Assembly (NCBI GenBank): GCA_020724885.1
Contig: DYGD01000006.1
Span: forward strand, 1 to 40,125
DNA: 40,125 nucleotides
Reading direction: 5' to 3'
Source: Candidatus Paceibacter sp.
Lineage (GTDB): Bacteria; Patescibacteriota; Minisyncoccia; Phycocordibacterales; BOKC01
Part shown: in pieces, positions 40,063 to 40,125 of the stretch
How the letters are laid out: every line of letters begins with the position of its first letter
Numbering within the stretch: the stretch's first letter is position 1
Made by a program: the position numbers and the translations under genes
Notes under the pieces: generated by a model
The model's database searches: none
Seen by the model: the letters and a program-made list of their open reading frames with translations, nothing else
Told to the model about the DNA's origin: nothing

Positions 40063-40112
40063 TAAAAATCCCCCCGCCCCGACTAAAGTCGGGGCGGGGG
40101 GATTTTTTTTTC
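40063..40112. terminator. Bidirectional terminator with 17-bp perfect stem
   Basis: Arms 40067-40083 and 40088-40104 pair perfectly with loop TAAA; a T8-9 run follows on the plus strand and TTTTTAAG on the minus strand. It carries the same CCCCGAC/GTCGGGG core as the hairpins at 5141-5160 and 15601-15639. It ends whatever lies beyond the window edge. Confidence 0.85.
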
Positions 40113-40125
40113 TAATTTCTATTTT

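Overview
This 40 kb window is a gene-dense bacterial chromosome segment of low to moderate GC. It most likely comes from a Patescibacteria/CPR organism, probably Parcubacteria-like. The reasons are small proteins with many divergent or stripped-down housekeeping enzymes (threonyl-tRNA synthetase without the TGS domain, a single-subunit mitochondrial-type phenylalanyl-tRNA synthetase, short EF-Ts and RF1), B12-dependent class II ribonucleotide reductase, a non-oxidative pentose-phosphate cluster, and many CPR-type membrane and surface proteins. The lineage is an inference. UGA acts as stop (for example at the ends of rpiB-pemK and the 7427-7882 gene), so the genetic code is standard.

Layout. 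1-754: a small accessory gene with its own promoter and terminator. 755-3691: thrS and a PKD/Ig-like surface protein. 3801-8408: an island bracketed by a new miniature inverted-repeat element (one copy at 3801-3976, two tandem copies in inverted orientation at 8098-8408). It holds an MscS channel gene and a three-gene, high-GC operon of unknown function read leftward from a near-perfect promoter at 8069-8097. The two intercistronic regions of that operon each contain a complete hammerhead self-cleaving ribozyme (7298-7384 and 6179-6267), and two of the three cistrons share a long structured leader. 8533-10671: gyrB. 10842-11193: a short transcript with a consensus promoter, a 58-codon Arg-rich ORF and a terminator. 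11196-18125: translation genes (pheS-like, tRNA-Thr, tsf, rpsB, prfA, rpmE, rplY) and a lytic transglycosylase. 18223-20725: an accessory pair of HTH protein and GHKL ATPase. 20817-31000: central carbon metabolism (2-hydroxyacid dehydrogenase, PfkB kinase, split transketolase, rpe, an rpiB fused to a PemK/MazF-like domain, gap) and nrdJ. 31229-35672: DUF192, galU, tRNA-Ser, a CDP-alcohol phosphatidyltransferase, htpX, RDD, lemA. 35818-40017: a membrane-anchored beta-propeller, a membrane protein, and hicAB and hepT-mntA toxin-antitoxin pairs, with a 74-bp direct duplication of a gene start.

Two expression styles coexist. Many core genes have a -10 box (often an extended TGn-10) only 6-12 bp before the ATG, which implies leaderless mRNAs. 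The accessory high-GC genes have long leaders, hairpins and strong AAGGAG-type ribosome binding sites. The strongest candidate for something undescribed is the ribozyme-punctuated operon at 5208-8097: one transcript that should cut itself into three mRNAs. Other notable points are the RpiB-PemK fusion, the mitochondrial-type PheRS, the miniature elements with TTTA/TCAA target duplications, and broken 5' tRNA halves placed just upstream of intact tRNA genes.
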